Source: Holophagae bacterium
GTDB lineage: Bacteria; Acidobacteriota; Holophagae; Acanthopleuribacterales; Acanthopleuribacteraceae
Direction: 5' to 3'
Length of the DNA stretch: 64,000 nucleotides
Assembly: GCA_029263455.1 (NCBI GenBank)
Contig: JAJCXM010000008.1
Location: forward strand, 806,001 to 870,000
The position numbers and the translations under genes were made by a program. The notes under the pieces are model-generated. The model was not told the origin of the DNA. It did no database searches and saw only the letters and a program-made list of their open reading frames with translations. Below are positions 63,098 to 64,000 of the stretch, in pieces (within the stretch, counting starts at the first letter, position 1; each line of letters starts with the position of its first letter).

Positions 63098-63862
63098 GTG
63101 CGAATTTTCATGATCATGCTACTAAGTGCGGCTGCGTTCGGCCAGGACGCAAAACAATTAATAGATCAGATGATTGACGTTTCTGGGGGCCAAGAGCTCT
63201 TGTACCAGTTGAAGGACGTTGAATATCGCTACACCTATCAAAATGCCAAGACGGGCAAAAAAGACGTATCCCTTGAACGCTATATCTTTGACGGTGAGCT
63301 CTCTTGGGCCCGTTTCGATGAACAAAATAACGCCCTTGCCCAGGTTCCTGGCCAGTTGGTGCAAGGCTTTGATGGTGCCAAGGCGTGGGCCACTATTGAT
63401 GGTGAGGCGCAGTCAGATCCACAAATCCTGAAAATGGCCGATTTCCTGCGCAAAACCAACTACTACTGGTTTGCAATGATGTTTAAGCTCGCCGATCCAG
63501 GAATGACCTATAAATACAACGGTGAACGAAACTTGGAAGGCATTCCCTACCAAATCGTAGAAGTGGGCTTCGAAGTCGGCGTTGGTGACGTGCAAGATAC
63601 CTATGTTCTCTACATCAATCCCTACACACACCTTGTCGATCAATTTCTGTTTACCGTTTTAGATTTTGGACGGAAGGACCCGCTTTTAATGCGTGTCCAG
63701 TACGGGCATGTTGACGGATTAATGTTACCAGTGGTACGTCGCTATATTGCTGCCGATTGGGAAGGCACGCCTCAGGGCGACGATTGGACATTGGAAATCA
63801 TGCAAGACATCAAGTTCAACCAGAATTTGGATCGCGCTGCGTTTTCACCTACTGCTAACTAG
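63098..63862 (+). CDS. periplasmic LolA-like/DUF6503-type protein
   Basis: 254 residues from a GTG start preceded by GAGGAGG; an ATG two bases earlier is out of frame. A short signal peptide (MRIFMIMLLSAAAFG) is followed by a LolA-like beta domain with early ISGGQELLYQLKDVEYRYTY-type strands, LVQGFDGAKAWATIDGEAQ and DTYVLYINPYTHLVDQFLF. Such proteins bind lipids or lipoproteins in the periplasm. Its stop overlaps the next gene's stop in CTAG. A second LolA-like gene lies at 8573. Confidence 0.65.
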   Translation: MRIFMIMLLSAAAFGQDAKQLIDQMIDVSGGQELLYQLKDVEYRYTYQNAKTGKKDVSLERYIFDGELSWARFDEQNNALAQVPGQLVQGFDGAKAWATIDGEAQSDPQILKMADFLRKTNYYWFAMMFKLADPGMTYKYNGERNLEGIPYQIVEVGFEVGVGDVQDTYVLYINPYTHLVDQFLFTVLDFGRKDPLLMRVQYGHVDGLMLPVVRRYIAADWEGTPQGDDWTLEIMQDIKFNQNLDRAAFSPTAN

Positions 63863-64000
63863 TTGCCTTCGCGCAGGTTGTGGCTGTCTTCTGAGGTTAA
63901 GTCCAAGCCATAGATTGACTTGATGCGATCGATAGCTTCCTGTGTCTGCTCGTTGAAAGGTGATTTCCCTTCAAATGAATGCAAAACAATGCCTTCAATC
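63859..64000 (-). CDS. hypothetical protein, C-terminal end (runs off the right edge)
   Basis: About 46 codons are visible before the TAG at 63861-63859, with the frame open to the window edge: IEGIVLHSFEGKSPFNEQ, then DRIKSIYGLDLTSED. Too little is present to name a family. The stop overlaps that of the convergent LolA-like gene. Confidence 0.55.
   Translation of the reverse strand, partial: IEGIVLHSFEGKSPFNEQTQEAIDRIKSIYGLDLTSEDSHNLREGN

Noticed and set aside
1-64000. CRISPR array, tRNA, rRNA, origin or intact IS transposase
   Set aside because: No regularly spaced repeats with unique spacers, no clover-leaf sequence recognised by eye, no DnaA-box cluster and no full transposase; a covariance-model scan would be needed to exclude small RNA genes.

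Overview
The window reads as chromosomal DNA of a Gram-negative bacterium with an outer membrane: it carries a TonB-dependent receptor, LolA-like proteins, lipoproteins and many signal peptides. Moderate GC, TPR-bearing Ser/Thr kinases, a propeller-type histidine kinase, ASPIC/UnbV and FG-GAP repeat proteins and a CHAD/ParA pair suggest a member of Acidobacteriota (Holophagae/Acanthopleuribacter-like). That placement is inference; no rRNA or tRNA gene was seen to fix it.

Layout. 0-9.2 kb: a partial gene at the left edge, a giant FG-GAP/ASPIC protein ending in a metallo-beta-lactamase fold, a thioredoxin-like protein, then a tightly overlapping three-gene operon (two LigB-type ring-cleavage dioxygenase subunits and an asparaginase-II relative with altered metal ligands). 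9.2-12 kb: a secreted sugar dehydrogenase and a partner sharing one N-terminal beta module. 12.2-16.8 kb: a CYTH-like/CHAD protein, a ParA ATPase and a TonB receptor. 16.8-23.5 kb: a LuxR-type response regulator, its propeller histidine kinase and a divergent M4 metalloprotease, with unusual repeats between them. 23.6-32.5 kb: a TerB-like protein, an RRM RNA-binding protein, a 1314-aa secreted protein with a probable caspase-like domain, a DODA-type dioxygenase and a beta-helix protein with a dockerin-like tail. 32.6-44.9 kb: a signalling region (two TPR kinases, a CadC-like regulator, a membrane AraC regulator) with thiol-redox and DUF1704 proteins. 44.9-53.5 kb: a long minus-strand run with housekeeping genes (mutY, guaA, glutamine transaminase/omega-amidase) mixed with secreted repeat proteins. 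53.5-64 kb: a looser, repeat-rich region with two copies of a MITE-like element, a decayed RES toxin, a higher-GC SDR/CIA30 pair and several small secreted proteins.

The strongest leads for new biology are: (1) a recurring secreted beta module with a W/F-x-G-[IFL]-[AV]-x-x-N signature, fused to unrelated domains in several proteins; (2) the dioxygenase pair coupled to an asparaginase-II homologue that has lost the zinc-binding residues; (3) a CHAD protein next to a ParA ATPase, which could be a polyphosphate-granule positioning pair; (4) regulatory DNA, including two ribosome-site-masking hairpins, hairpin repeats with compensatory changes between kinase and regulator, and paired operators. 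Functions of these systems are inference from sequence and recalled family knowledge; no searches were run.
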